Assembly: GCF_000217935.1 (NCBI RefSeq)
Contig: NZ_AFHI01000023.1
Location: forward strand, 124,001 to 188,000
DNA: 64,000 nt
Source: Rheinheimera sp. A13L
GTDB taxonomy: Bacteria; Pseudomonadota; Gammaproteobacteria; Enterobacterales; Alteromonadaceae
Reading direction: 5' to 3'
Below, one piece after another: positions 24,233-32,888 of this stretch (the first letter of the stretch is position 1; every line of letters begins with the position of its first letter). A program made the position numbers and the translations under genes. Under the pieces are notes generated by a model. The model saw only the letters and a list, made by a program, of their open reading frames with translations, did no database searches and was not told the DNA's origin.

Positions 24233-25894
24233 ATGGCGGACGTTGAACATCGCCCAACTAACTTTATTCGTCAGATCATCGATGCCGATCTGGCTTCAGG
24301 CAAACACAACACAACTGTGACTCGTTTCCCACCAGAGCCTAATGGTTATCTGCATATTGGTCATGCGAAGTCTATTTGCCTGAACTTTGGTATAGCTGAA
24401 GATTATCAGGGCCAGTGTAATTTACGTTTTGACGACACTAACCCTGAAAAAGAAGACATCGACTTTGTCAATTCTATTCAGCAGGACGTGAAGTGGTTAG
24501 GCTTTCATTGGTCTGGCAATGTGCGTTATTCATCAGATTATTTTGATACGCTGCATGGCTACGCAGTTGAGCTGATTAACAAAGGTTTGGCTTATGTTTG
24601 TTTCTTAAACGCAGAGCAAATGCGTGAGTACCGTGGCAATTTAACTCAGCCAGGTAAAAACAGCCCAACCCGTGATACTTCACCTGAAGAAAACCTGGCG
24701 CTGTTTGAAAAAATGCGTGCCGGTGGTTTTAAAGAGGGCGAGTGTTCGCTGCGCGCCAAAATTGATATGAGCTCAGCGTTTATCTGTATGCGCGACCCGG
24801 TGATTTACCGCGTTAAGTTTGCCCATCACCATCAAACAGGTGACAAGTGGTGCATTTACCCGATGTACGACTTCACCCACTGTATTTCTGATGCGCTGGA
24901 AGGCATTACGCATTCGTTATGTACACTGGAGTTTCAGGACAACCGCCGTTTATACGACTGGATACTGGACAACATCACTATTGCTTGTCATCCACAGCAA
25001 ATCGAATTCTCCCGTCTGAACCTTGAGTATCAGGTGATGAGTAAACGTAAGCTGCACAATCTGGTGGAAGGTGGTCATGTAGCTGGTTGGGATGATCCGC
25101 GTATGCCTACTATTGCAGGTTTACGTCGCCGTGGTTTTACGCCAGCGTCTTTGCGTGAATTCGCCAAGCGTATTGGTGTCACCAAGCAAGACAATATGAT
25201 TGAAATCAGTGCGTTGGACTCGTGTATCCGTGAAGATTTGGATGCCAATGCACCACGGGCTATGGCGGTCATTGATCCGTTAAAAGTCACCATCAGCAAC
25301 TACAACGCCGCCGATGTCGAATGGTTAGAGGTTCATAACCATCCAAAAGAAGAAAGCATGGGCAGCCGTAAAGTGCCGTTTGGCCGCACTTTGTATATAG
25401 ACAAAGCGGACTTCCGTGAAGAAGCCAACAAAAAGTACAAACGTATGGTGACAGGTGGCGAAGTGCGTTTACGTGGCGCTTATGTCATTCGTGCCGATGA
25501 AGTGATTAAAAACGAAGCCGGCGATATTGTTGAACTGATTTGTTCTTACGATCCGGATACTTTAGGTGTGAATCCAGCGGATGGCCGAAAAGTTCGGGGT
25601 GTGATTCATTGGGTAGAAGCGTCACAAGCCGTACCTGCTGAATTCCGTATTTATGACAAGTTATTCACAGTACCGAACCCTGCTGCTGAAGAAGACTTTT
25701 TAGCTGTGATTAACCCAGCTTCACTTACAGTGAAAACAGGTTGGGTTGAGCCAAGCTTAAAAACGGCTGAAGCCGAAAAAGCTTTCCAGTTTGAGCGGGA
25801 AGGGTATTACTGTGCCGACAACAAAGATTCGACGCCGGATCATTTAGTCTTTAACCGCACTGTAGCCCTGCGCGATACCTTCTTCGAAGACTAA
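24233..25894 (+). CDS. glnS: Glutaminyl-tRNA synthetase
   Basis: 553 residues, usual length for the bacterial enzyme, which charges tRNA-Gln with glutamine. Class I motifs are intact: [16 protein letters not shown] (HIGH) at about residues 32-47 and the VMSKRKL (KMSKS-like) loop near residue 268. The TRFPPEPNG and [11 protein letters not shown] stretches are characteristic of GlnRS. The anticodon-binding beta barrels occupy the C-terminal third. Start 24233 ([11 protein letters not shown]) is chosen; a TTG three codons earlier is in frame but less likely. A hairpin terminator follows. Confidence 0.97.
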   Translation: MADVEHRPTNFIRQIIDADLASGKHNTTVTRFPPEPNGYLHIGHAKSICLNFGIAEDYQGQCNLRFDDTNPEKEDIDFVNSIQQDVKWLGFHWSGNVRYSSDYFDTLHGYAVELINKGLAYVCFLNAEQMREYRGNLTQPGKNSPTRDTSPEENLALFEKMRAGGFKEGECSLRAKIDMSSAFICMRDPVIYRVKFAHHHQTGDKWCIYPMYDFTHCISDALEGITHSLCTLEFQDNRRLYDWILDNITIACHPQQIEFSRLNLEYQVMSKRKLHNLVEGGHVAGWDDPRMPTIAGLRRRGFTPASLREFAKRIGVTKQDNMIEISALDSCIREDLDANAPRAMAVIDPLKVTISNYNAADVEWLEVHNHPKEESMGSRKVPFGRTLYIDKADFREEANKKYKRMVTGGEVRLRGAYVIRADEVIKNEAGDIVELICSYDPDTLGVNPADGRKVRGVIHWVEASQAVPAEFRIYDKLFTVPNPAAEEDFLAVINPASLTVKTGWVEPSLKTAEAEKAFQFEREGYYCADNKDSTPDHLVFNRTVALRDTFFED

Positions 25895-25901
25895 AACCTT
25901 T

Positions 25902-25956
25902 AATTCGGGTCAGAGTAAGTGAAGCTATCAGCTTTAATTTCACTCTGGCCCGAATT
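25902..25956 (+). terminator. Long hairpin after glnS, GGGTCAGAGT type
   Basis: Arms AATTCGGGTCAGAGT (25902-25916) and ACTCTGGCCCGAATT (25942-25956) pair with a single G-T wobble-type mismatch. There is no long T-run. The same GGGTCAGAGT/ACTCTGGCCC core is found in the hairpin after efp (32287-32339), which points to a shared repeat element used as terminator. Confidence 0.7.
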
Positions 25957-26009
25957 AGTTTGATTTATCTCCTAAACTCTAGGCAGTTGTTGTTTTCGGG
26001 ATATGTCGG

Positions 26010-26849
26010 ATGTTTAGATCTTGCCTCTATCTGCTGCTTTGTCTGGTATTCACTGTCCAGGCTGACACAGTGAATTATCCTGCTATAGACGATCCCACTG
26101 ATCATCGCTCCACCTATGCTATTGCTTTACTCGAGCTTGCACTGAAAAAGGCGGGGAGTACGGCAACACTTCAAAGTACATCCAGCAGAGTGTCCAGAAG
26201 CCGCGCTTTGTATTTGCTTGAAAGCGGAGCTGAACTGGATGTAGTCTGGACCATGACTACTATTGAGCGAGAAAAACGTTATTTACCTGTTCGTATTCCT
26301 ATTTACAAGGGCCTTGGCAGTTATCGCTTGCTGCTTATTCGCTCTGAAGATCAAGCTAAATTCAGCGCTTTGGAAGGTGAAACTGCGTTAAAACAACTCA
26401 TGATGTCGCAAGTGCATGACTGGGTAGACACCGAAGTGCTGCGCCACAACAAGTTCAAAGTACTGGACGCTTCAGGTTATCAAACCTTGTTTCAAATGTT
26501 GTTGCATAAAAGAGTTGAGGCTGTGCCGCGCAGTGTGCTGGAAATAACGGCAGAACAGCAGCAATTCGCAGACCAGGGTTTGGTGATTGAAACCGACTGG
26601 TTATTGCATTATCCGGGGGCTGTATACTTTTTTGTTTCACCTAAAAAACCGCAGTTAGCACAACAGATTGAAAGCGGATTAAGGCAGTCGTTAAAAGACG
26701 GCAGTTTTGATTTATTATTTCAAAAACATTTTGTCAGTCACCTTCATAAGATGAAGTTGTCTGAACGTAAACTGGCAGAGCTTGAGAATCCGTTCCTCCC
26801 TCCTGAAACCCCTTTGGCAGAATCTTCACTCTGGTACCAACCTGAATAA
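26010..26849 (+). CDS. Exported solute-binding-like protein
   Basis: 279 residues with a short signal peptide (MFRSCLYLLLCLVFTVQA, cleavage before DTVNYP). The mature part resembles the extracellular family-3 solute-binding proteins of Alteromonadales: YAIALLELALKKAG helix, SRALYLLESGAELDVVWTMTT, and a C-terminal LRQSLKDGSFDLLFQKHF helix (the usual 'GxFxxLxxKH' ending). No ABC permease is adjacent, so it may be a sensory or orphan binding protein. Ligand unknown. Confidence 0.75.
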   Translation: MFRSCLYLLLCLVFTVQADTVNYPAIDDPTDHRSTYAIALLELALKKAGSTATLQSTSSRVSRSRALYLLESGAELDVVWTMTTIEREKRYLPVRIPIYKGLGSYRLLLIRSEDQAKFSALEGETALKQLMMSQVHDWVDTEVLRHNKFKVLDASGYQTLFQMLLHKRVEAVPRSVLEITAEQQQFADQGLVIETDWLLHYPGAVYFFVSPKKPQLAQQIESGLRQSLKDGSFDLLFQKHFVSHLHKMKLSERKLAELENPFLPPETPLAESSLWYQPE

Positions 26850-26936
26850 ATACAGCAGACTGAGTTTTATCTCTTGTGTTTAAGAGCTGATCTGCTTTAG
26901 ATTCAATGCATTAAAGCTTTGTCCTCTGGAGTTGTT

Positions 26937-27551
26937 GTGGACGTTTTTTTTGCTGTATTGTTTTTTGCGTTTTCCACTACCGTTACCCCTGGCCCAAATA
27001 ACATTATGATGTTGTCCTCTGGTGTGAACTATGGTGTTAAAGCCAGTCTGCCGCACTTTTTTGGCATTTGTTTTGGTTTTCCATTGATGGTGCTGTTGGT
27101 TGGTCTGGGTTTTGGTGTGGTGTTTGAACGTTTTCCACAGTTGCATCTCTGGATCAAAGTGGTGGGGGTGTTGTATTTGCTGTGGCTGGCCTGGAAAATC
27201 GGCTCCAGTACGCCAAGTAGCATAGAAGGCTCCACAGCTAAACCTTTTAGTTTTCTGCAAGCTGCCCTATTTCAATGGGTGAATGGCAAAGCCTGGATTA
27301 TGGCGTCAGGGGCTGTGGCGGCTTTTACCACAGTGGCAGGTAACACCTGGTGGGATGTGACTCAAATCACAGCTGCTTTTTTGCTGGTTAGTTTTCCTTG
27401 TATTGGTATCTGGTTAACTTGTGGTGCTTTGCTGCGTTCTGTATTAAATCAGCCCTTGTATCAGCGTATTTTTAACTGGGCTATGGCCTTGTTACTTGTG
27501 TTGTCTGTGCTGCCAGTCTTGACTGAGCTGTATGGCAACTGGATAAACTAA
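26937..27551 (+). CDS. LysE/RhtB-family amino-acid exporter
   Basis: 204 residues with six hydrophobic segments. The family signature STTVTPGPNNIMMLSSGVNYG lies near the N-terminus (TPGPN), followed by PHFFGICFGFPLMVLLVGLG. Members export lysine, homoserine, threonine and similar compounds. The start is taken as the GTG at 26937 because TGGAG lies five or six bases upstream; TTG starts a few codons earlier are possible. The ABC ATPase gene begins two bases after its stop, so these genes form one transcript. Confidence 0.85.
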   Translation: MDVFFAVLFFAFSTTVTPGPNNIMMLSSGVNYGVKASLPHFFGICFGFPLMVLLVGLGFGVVFERFPQLHLWIKVVGVLYLLWLAWKIGSSTPSSIEGSTAKPFSFLQAALFQWVNGKAWIMASGAVAAFTTVAGNTWWDVTQITAAFLLVSFPCIGIWLTCGALLRSVLNQPLYQRIFNWAMALLLVLSVLPVLTELYGNWIN

Positions 27552-27552
27552 G

Positions 27553-28185
27553 ATGTTGAATATTAATAATTTAAGCTTTGGCTATGGCAAGCAGCAGTTG
27601 TTTTCAAATGTAAATCTGCAGCTAGATGCCGGTTTACATTGGTTAAGTGGCGCTAATGGCAGTGGTAAATCCAGTTTATTGCGGGTTTTAGCCGGGCTGG
27701 ATAAAGCACAGCTGGGCAGTATTGAGTTTGATCAGCATAAAGTGGGTAGTGCTTCTTACCAAAAGTTAGTGGCAATAAGCGCGGATGCAGTGGCACCCTT
27801 ACAGGACAACACAGTGCTTGGCGTATTGCAGTTGGTCGCTCGCTGTCGTGGCACAGCTATGGATCAACTGATGCTTCATGCAGAAGCTTTTTCGCTCGGG
27901 TCCTTGTTGCAACAGCAAGTGGCAGTCTTGTCGTTAGGGCAGCAGAAAAAATTAAGTTTAACTTTGGCCTTGGCGACAAAGCCGCAGCTATTGTTGCTGG
28001 ATGAGCCTTTTAACGCGCTGGACCCGGATTCTTTGCGTTATTGCTGCTCCCAGTTGCAGGCGGCGAAAGAAAAGGGCGCTTTAGTGCTGATCGCCAGTCA
28101 TTTATCCCCCGAAAGTTTTGAACTTGCAGTCGATCAACATCTGGAGTTAAAGGCCGGTGGGCACTTATCTTTTAGTTCGCTTTGA
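27553..28185 (+). CDS. ABC transporter ATP-binding protein
   Basis: 210 residues with all ABC motifs: Walker A GANGSGKSS (34-42), Q-loop region near VAPLQDN, signature VLSLGQQKKLS, Walker B LLLLDEPFNALD, and switch His in IASHLS. The signature is SLGQQ instead of SGGQ, which is found in CcmA-like exporters. It works with the membrane protein encoded directly downstream, whose start lies inside this gene (29-base overlap). Substrate unknown. Confidence 0.9.
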   Translation: MLNINNLSFGYGKQQLFSNVNLQLDAGLHWLSGANGSGKSSLLRVLAGLDKAQLGSIEFDQHKVGSASYQKLVAISADAVAPLQDNTVLGVLQLVARCRGTAMDQLMLHAEAFSLGSLLQQQVAVLSLGQQKKLSLTLALATKPQLLLLDEPFNALDPDSLRYCCSQLQAAKEKGALVLIASHLSPESFELAVDQHLELKAGGHLSFSSL

Positions 28186-29203
28186 GCTGTTCTGGCAGCA
28201 AGCTTGTAACGCCTTTGCGCCTCTGCATAAGTTTTCATTTTTGTTTGTGATGCTGGCAGGTCATGCGCTGCTGGGGCTGATGGCTCCATTGGTGTTGCTG
28301 GGATTCCAGTTGTTTAACCCGGAGCTTGGGATTGTCGAACGCTGGCCTTATCTGCAGATGTTATTGGTGATCCTGTTCTGCTGGCAAGGTGGCGTGGCCT
28401 GGCAGCAAAAACCAGTGGCACAGCAGTATTTTGTTGAAAGTCTGGCACCTTCTGCCAAAGTGGCGAGCTTGAGCAATAAATTGATGGCCGCTGTAAATCA
28501 GCTGCCATTCTGGTTTTTAACCTTGCCGGCATGTGCTTATCTGCTGCTGAGCGGTAAAACTATGGCCTGTTTTGATGCCATCCAATTACTGCTGGTGCTG
28601 ATGGCACTCTGTTTGGGCTTTAAAGCCCGTCAGACCAGCTGGCTGGCTTTAGTGGCAGTTTTTGTTTTGCCTGCTATCAGCCTCTGGAGTTTGCCTTTAT
28701 TGGCGTTGATGCTGCTGGAATGGGCATTACAACAGAAGTTACATGGGCAGCAGTTATCAGCGGGATCGTTGTTTCGTTATTGGCTCTATTGGTTTATCCG
28801 GCAGCAACAAAATAAAGCCATGGTATTGCTGATCATTTTTGTACAGGCTTTATGGCACTACTGGCTGGAGCAACAACTGAAGCCTGAAGCTATGCTATTT
28901 GTAAGTGCGGTTTTTAGCTGGATCCTGGCTTTGCTCTGTTATGCGCAGCAGAAGTTATGGCAACAGCACCTGTTGGCTCAGCATTATTTCTGGTTAGCTC
29001 TGTGTACGACAAAACAGTGGCTTGTGTTAAAACTGTTGAATGTTTTACCTGTAGTTCTGGCTCTTCTGCTGGCACTGAGCCTATTTGATGCAGTGTCTGC
29101 TGTTTGCACTATTGCTCTGGCTGTGGCTTTGAGTTTCTGGCGACAGCTGAAATTACTGTCGGTGGCAAGCTGTTGTTTTATCCTTTTGCTGGTATTGAAC
29201 TGA
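28157..29203 (+). CDS. Predicted ABC exporter membrane subunit
   Basis: 348 residues with about eight hydrophobic segments (for example FLFVMLAGHALLGLMAPLVLLGF and LLIIFVQALWHYWL), no soluble domain and many Trp/Gln residues. Start is a GTG at 28157 inside the ATPase gene; that overlap and the pairing with an ATPase are the reasons for calling it the permease. No family name can be given with certainty; it resembles poorly characterised permeases encoded beside single ABC ATPases in Alteromonadales. An alternative start further in cannot be excluded. Confidence 0.7.
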   Translation: MGTYLLVRFELFWQQACNAFAPLHKFSFLFVMLAGHALLGLMAPLVLLGFQLFNPELGIVERWPYLQMLLVILFCWQGGVAWQQKPVAQQYFVESLAPSAKVASLSNKLMAAVNQLPFWFLTLPACAYLLLSGKTMACFDAIQLLLVLMALCLGFKARQTSWLALVAVFVLPAISLWSLPLLALMLLEWALQQKLHGQQLSAGSLFRYWLYWFIRQQQNKAMVLLIIFVQALWHYWLEQQLKPEAMLFVSAVFSWILALLCYAQQKLWQQHLLAQHYFWLALCTTKQWLVLKLLNVLPVVLALLLALSLFDAVSAVCTIALAVALSFWRQLKLLSVASCCFILLLVLN

Positions 29204-29217
29204 TAAGGTCTCCTTAG

Positions 29218-29532
29218 ATGAACATTTTTATGATGTTGCTTTTACTCTGTAGCCACATGGCTTTAGCTCAAACATTGTGGATAGATGTGCGTACTGCACA
29301 AGAGTACAACGCAGGGCATTTGGAAGGTGCAATCAACATTCCTTATGACGAAATTGAGCAAAAAATCACAGCAGTCAGCGCAGATAAAACCGCAGATATT
29401 CAGCTGTATTGCCGCAGTGGTCGCCGCTCAGGCATTGCGCTTGAAACCTTAAGAACTCTGGGTTACAGCAATGCAACGAACGCCGGGGCTTATGAGCAAC
29501 TGAAACAAAAACAACCGGTCTCTAACGAATAA
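29218..29532 (+). CDS. Periplasmic rhodanese-like protein (PspE type)
   Basis: 104 residues: signal peptide MNIFMMLLLLCSHMALA, then one rhodanese domain. WIDVRTAQEYNAGHLEGAINIPYDEI is the classical CH2A/A region and the active loop is CRSGRRSG with Cys65. Single-domain exported rhodaneses transfer sulfane sulfur; PspE of E. coli is the closest type by length and layout. It begins 14 bases after the transporter gene with a short AAGG site. Confidence 0.87.
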   Translation: MNIFMMLLLLCSHMALAQTLWIDVRTAQEYNAGHLEGAINIPYDEIEQKITAVSADKTADIQLYCRSGRRSGIALETLRTLGYSNATNAGAYEQLKQKQPVSNE

Positions 29533-29610
29533 GACTGAGGTTAGCTGAGACTGCCCGGGTATTTGCCGTTAAGATACCCTCCTATACGAAACACAACTTT
29601 GTTGGGTGTG

Positions 29611-30150
29611 ATGAAAAGCAGTATCGATGAAAAAATAGAGTTGGAGCATCAGGCCGCCAAACTTTTTATGCGACTGTACCAGCACAAGTTTGGCGTCAAA
29701 ATGCGGCATATCTGGCATAACGAACCAGCCAAGCCTGATGTGTCCTGTTATCTGGAGCAGCAAAAACTGGATCTGGAAATTGCACATTTATATGGCAGCG
29801 AAGCCGAAGCGATGAAAATTCTGGGCCGTGAACTGAAAGGCGGCACGCTCGAAGCCTTGCAGTCGCTTGAACAGTGGCCTGTCGCAGAGCGTTTATTACA
29901 AGCGCTGGATAAACTCATTATCAATAAAGCGCAAAAAAGTTATGACTCAGACAAAGTCTGGTTGGTGATCCGCAACGCTCATCCGGATTGGCATGCGCAA
30001 GAGCTGGAACAAACACCGCATTTATTACAGATCCCACCAAAACATCCGTTTGAACAAATCTGGCTGGTGGCGGATATGACAGGGCAGGCCGGGCTTGTGC
30101 CTTTGTATCCGCTGACCCTGGCAAATAAGCAGAAAGAGCAGAACCCATGA
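29611..30150 (+). CDS. Hypothetical protein with PD-(D/E)xK-like motif
   Basis: 179 residues, soluble. The N-terminal half contains AKPDVSCYLEQQKLDLEIAHLYG, where PD-x(n)-LDLEIA resembles the PD-(D/E)xK nuclease core, although the third-position Lys is replaced (E-I-A). The rest is helical (ALQSLEQWPVAERLLQALDKL), followed by strand VWLVIRNAHPDWH and a C-terminal IWLVADMTGQAGLVPLYPL. Start 29611 (MKSSIDEKIE) is taken because the earlier in-frame start lacks a site. Overlaps the next gene by four bases (ATGA). A nuclease function is only suggested. Confidence 0.65.
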   Translation: MKSSIDEKIELEHQAAKLFMRLYQHKFGVKMRHIWHNEPAKPDVSCYLEQQKLDLEIAHLYGSEAEAMKILGRELKGGTLEALQSLEQWPVAERLLQALDKLIINKAQKSYDSDKVWLVIRNAHPDWHAQELEQTPHLLQIPPKHPFEQIWLVADMTGQAGLVPLYPLTLANKQKEQNP

Positions 30151-30521
30151 AATTGCTGAGCAAAGCACAGTACCTGGCAGAGCGGCTTTATGTCTGGCGT
30201 CTTGGCCTGGTGTTTTTGGGGTGTTATGCGCTGGGTTTTGGGGTTTATTATCTGCTGCAAGGCCCGTCAGTGCTTTATGAAGTGTCTTTGTTATTGTCAG
30301 TGGTGTTATTAGGCTGGGTGCTGTTAGCCTGGCTGGCGCTGTTATTATTCCGGCATTTACCAGACTGGCAACCCCAACAAAGCTGGTGGCAAAAACTAAA
30401 ACAGGGTGCTCACAAATTATGGTATCAGGCCTTGCTTTGGGGCTGCCTGCTGCTTAGTATCGCCACTTTGTATTTAATGGCCAAAGCGCTGAAAGCTTTG
30501 ATCAGCCAACTGATCGGATAG
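30147..30521 (+). CDS. Small membrane protein
   Basis: 124 residues with three hydrophobic segments (LVFLGCYALGFGVYYLL, LLLSVVLLGWVLLAWLALLLF, LLWGCLLLSIATLYLMA) and a tryptophan-rich loop between the second and third. No family is recognised. It is translationally coupled to the preceding hypothetical gene and ends 14 bases before earP, so it may share the earP transcript. Confidence 0.7.
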   Translation: MKLLSKAQYLAERLYVWRLGLVFLGCYALGFGVYYLLQGPSVLYEVSLLLSVVLLGWVLLAWLALLLFRHLPDWQPQQSWWQKLKQGAHKLWYQALLWGCLLLSIATLYLMAKALKALISQLIG

Positions 30522-30535
30522 GTGAAAGGTAAAGC

Positions 30536-31690
30536 ATGCGCTGCGATTTGTTTTGCTCTGTAGTAGATAACTTTGGCGATATTGGCATTTGCTGGCGTTT
30601 AGCCCGGCAATTGCACAATGAACATCAATGGCAGGTCACCTTGTGGGTGGACGATTTAAACAGCTTTCAGAAAATTTGCCATAGTGTAAACCCAGAGCTT
30701 GCCACTCAGTTGCAACAGGATGTGTTGGTGCGGCATTGGGCTGCTGTATTGCCCGAGCTTACAGCAGCGGACAGGCCAGATCTGGTGATTGAAGCTTTGG
30801 CCTGCACTATTCCGTCCTCGTATTTGCACTGGATGGCGTCTTTTGCCGAAAAACCTTTATGGTTAAATCTGGAATACCTGTCTGCAGAAGACTGGGTGCA
30901 TGGTTGCCATGCGTTGCCATCACCTCATCCACAGTTGCCGTTGCAAAAATATTTCTTTTTCCCTGGTTTTACAGCACAAACGGGCGCTTTATTAAGAGAG
31001 CAGGGTCTGGTCGGGTTTTTGGCAGAATTAAGCCAGTCAGACCGGTTACAGCACGAGTTTTGGCAGAGTTTGGGCCTTTTGGATGCGATGCAGTATCAGC
31101 AAAAAATTTCCTTGTTTGCTTATAGCCAGGCCCAGATCTGCCCTTGGCTGGAACAACTGGCTGATGCAGCAGAAACAACCTTGTTACTGGTGCCGCAAGG
31201 GCAATTGGCGACAGATTTAACCCAACTTTTCTCCGAACTAAAAACTGGCCGTTTGGATAAAAAATCATTAAGTATCCGCATTTTAGACTTTATGCCACAG
31301 CCTATGTATGACCAGCTTTTGGCCTGCTGTGATATTAACTTTGTGCGCGGTGAAGACTCTGTGATCAGAGCCCATTGGGCGGGCAAGCCTTTTATCTGGC
31401 AAATTTACCGACAGGAAGAGCAGGCGCATTTAATTAAACTGCAGGCCTTTTTAGACAAGTACCTGCAGCATGCCACGGATGAACAAAAAGCCTGTATAGA
31501 AAAACTGCATATGGCATGGAATCTTGAGCAGGATATCAGTACAGAATTTGCGATATTCAAAGAATTTAGTGAACAAATTCAGGTGCATAACAAAAAGTGG
31601 CAGGAATATTTAATTCAGCAGCAAGATCTTGCCAGCAACCTCGTGCGTTTTGCTGAAAATAAACTTATAATGTCGCGCAATTTTTCCTAA
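30536..31690 (+). CDS. earP: EF-P arginine rhamnosyltransferase
   Basis: 384 residues, a GT-B glycosyltransferase that transfers rhamnose from dTDP-L-rhamnose to an arginine of elongation factor P. The N-terminal FCSVVDNFGDIGICWRLARQL carries the catalytic aspartates (Asp11 and Asp15 here). The late sugar-nucleotide site NFVRGEDSVIRAHWAGKPFIWQIY is diagnostic for EarP. The efp gene follows 21 bases after the stop, the standard order. An AAAGG site precedes the ATG. Confidence 0.95.
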   Translation: MRCDLFCSVVDNFGDIGICWRLARQLHNEHQWQVTLWVDDLNSFQKICHSVNPELATQLQQDVLVRHWAAVLPELTAADRPDLVIEALACTIPSSYLHWMASFAEKPLWLNLEYLSAEDWVHGCHALPSPHPQLPLQKYFFFPGFTAQTGALLREQGLVGFLAELSQSDRLQHEFWQSLGLLDAMQYQQKISLFAYSQAQICPWLEQLADAAETTLLLVPQGQLATDLTQLFSELKTGRLDKKSLSIRILDFMPQPMYDQLLACCDINFVRGEDSVIRAHWAGKPFIWQIYRQEEQAHLIKLQAFLDKYLQHATDEQKACIEKLHMAWNLEQDISTEFAIFKEFSEQIQVHNKKWQEYLIQQQDLASNLVRFAENKLIMSRNFS

Positions 31691-31711
31691 CAAGAAGATA
31701 TTTCAATTATG

Positions 31712-32269
31712 ATGAAGACTGCTCAAGAAGTACGCGCTGGCCAGGTGATCATGGTCAACAACGAGCCAATGGTTGTTCAGAAAGCTGAATTCAACAAATC
31801 TGGTCGTAACGCCGCTGTTGTAAAAATGAAAATGAAAGGTCTGTTAACTGGTGGCGGTCTTGAGACTGTTTACCGTGCTGACGACAAGTTCGAACAAGTC
31901 ATGTTAGATACTAAAGAAGTGACTTATTCTTACTACGCAGACCCAATGTATGTATTTATGGATGCTGAGTACAACCAGTACGAAATCGAAGCAGACAACA
32001 TGACTGATGCTCTGAAATATCTGGTTCCGGATATGCAGTGTTCAGTCGTGTTCTACGGTGAGCGTGCTATCTCTGTTGACTTACCTCCATTCGTTGTTCG
32101 TGAAGTGGTTTACTCTGAACCAGCAGCACGTGGCGACACTTCAGGTAAAGTAATGAAGCCAGCTAAGCTGGACACAGGTTTCGAATTAATGGTTCCTGCT
32201 TTCGTTGAAATCGGCGACAAGATTGAAATCGACACCCGTACTGACGAATACCGCAGCCGCGCTAAGTAA
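31712..32269 (+). CDS. efp: Elongation factor P (EarP-modified type)
   Basis: 185 residues. EF-P relieves ribosome stalling at polyproline stretches. The tip loop reads [12 protein letters not shown], placing Arg at position 32 if the second of two adjacent ATGs (31712) is the start; Arg32 is the rhamnosylated residue of EarP-type EF-P. The [17 protein letters not shown] and [13 protein letters not shown] segments match Shewanella/Pseudomonas-like EF-P. Codon use is strongly biased, as expected for a highly expressed gene. A strong terminator follows. Confidence 0.97.
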   Translation: MKTAQEVRAGQVIMVNNEPMVVQKAEFNKSGRNAAVVKMKMKGLLTGGGLETVYRADDKFEQVMLDTKEVTYSYYADPMYVFMDAEYNQYEIEADNMTDALKYLVPDMQCSVVFYGERAISVDLPPFVVREVVYSEPAARGDTSGKVMKPAKLDTGFELMVPAFVEIGDKIEIDTRTDEYRSRAK

Positions 32270-32286
32270 TTAGCCCGTTGTTGACC

Positions 32287-32347
32287 AAGGGGTCAGAGTC
32301 ATTGATAAGCGAATCGCGGATCAATGACTCTGGCCCCTTTTGTTTTT
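32287..32347 (+). terminator. Strong terminator after efp, GGGTCAGAGT type
   Basis: Arms at 32287-32305 (AAGGGGTCAGAGTCATTGA) and 32321-32339 pair over 19 positions with one mismatch, followed by TTTGTTTTTT. The core matches the hairpin after glnS, so it belongs to the same repeat family. Confidence 0.85.
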
Positions 32348-32375
32348 TGTCTTATTGTATTTTTGAGGAGTTCTG

Positions 32376-32888
32376 ATGAGCATTATTTCAACCCGTATAG
32401 AGGGTCTTGAACTGCGTTTAGCTACAGAAGCGGATCTGCCTGCTATTTTAAGTTTTATTCAGCAACTGGCTGAGTATGAGAAATTGTCAGATCAGGTGGT
32501 GGCGACTGAACAAAAGTTGCGTGACACCTTATTCAATGACACCCCTTATGCTGAAGTAGTGCTGGCTAATTATCAGGGCAAAGACGTGGGTTTTGCGTTG
32601 TTTTTCCATAACTACTCCACCTTTTTAGCCAAGCCTGGTATTTATCTGGAAGATTTGTTTGTCGAACCCGCTTGCCGTGGCGCTGGTGTAGGCAAAGCCT
32701 TGATCACTTATCTGGCGAAGCTGGCGGTAGAGCGTGATTGTGGCCGTCTGGAGTGGTCTGTGCTGGATTGGAATCAACCCGCTATCGACTTCTATCAGTC
32801 CTTAGGTGCTGTGATGCTGCACGACTGGCGCATTAACAGGGTGACTGGTGCTACTTTGACTCAGATGGCAGAGCTTTTCCCGGCTTGA
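32376..32888 (+). CDS. GNAT acetyltransferase, spermidine/thialysine type
   Basis: 170 residues close to the SSAT/thialysine acetyltransferase branch: LRLATEADLPAILSFIQQLAEYEKL at the N-terminus, IYLEDLFVEPACRGAGVGKALI with the acetyl-CoA loop RGAGVG, and LEWSVLDWNQPAIDFYQSLGA. The substrate is probably a polyamine or a lysine analogue. GAGGAG lies five bases before the ATG. It converges on the NamZ gene; the stop codons are adjacent. Confidence 0.87.
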   Translation: MSIISTRIEGLELRLATEADLPAILSFIQQLAEYEKLSDQVVATEQKLRDTLFNDTPYAEVVLANYQGKDVGFALFFHNYSTFLAKPGIYLEDLFVEPACRGAGVGKALITYLAKLAVERDCGRLEWSVLDWNQPAIDFYQSLGAVMLHDWRINRVTGATLTQMAELFPA

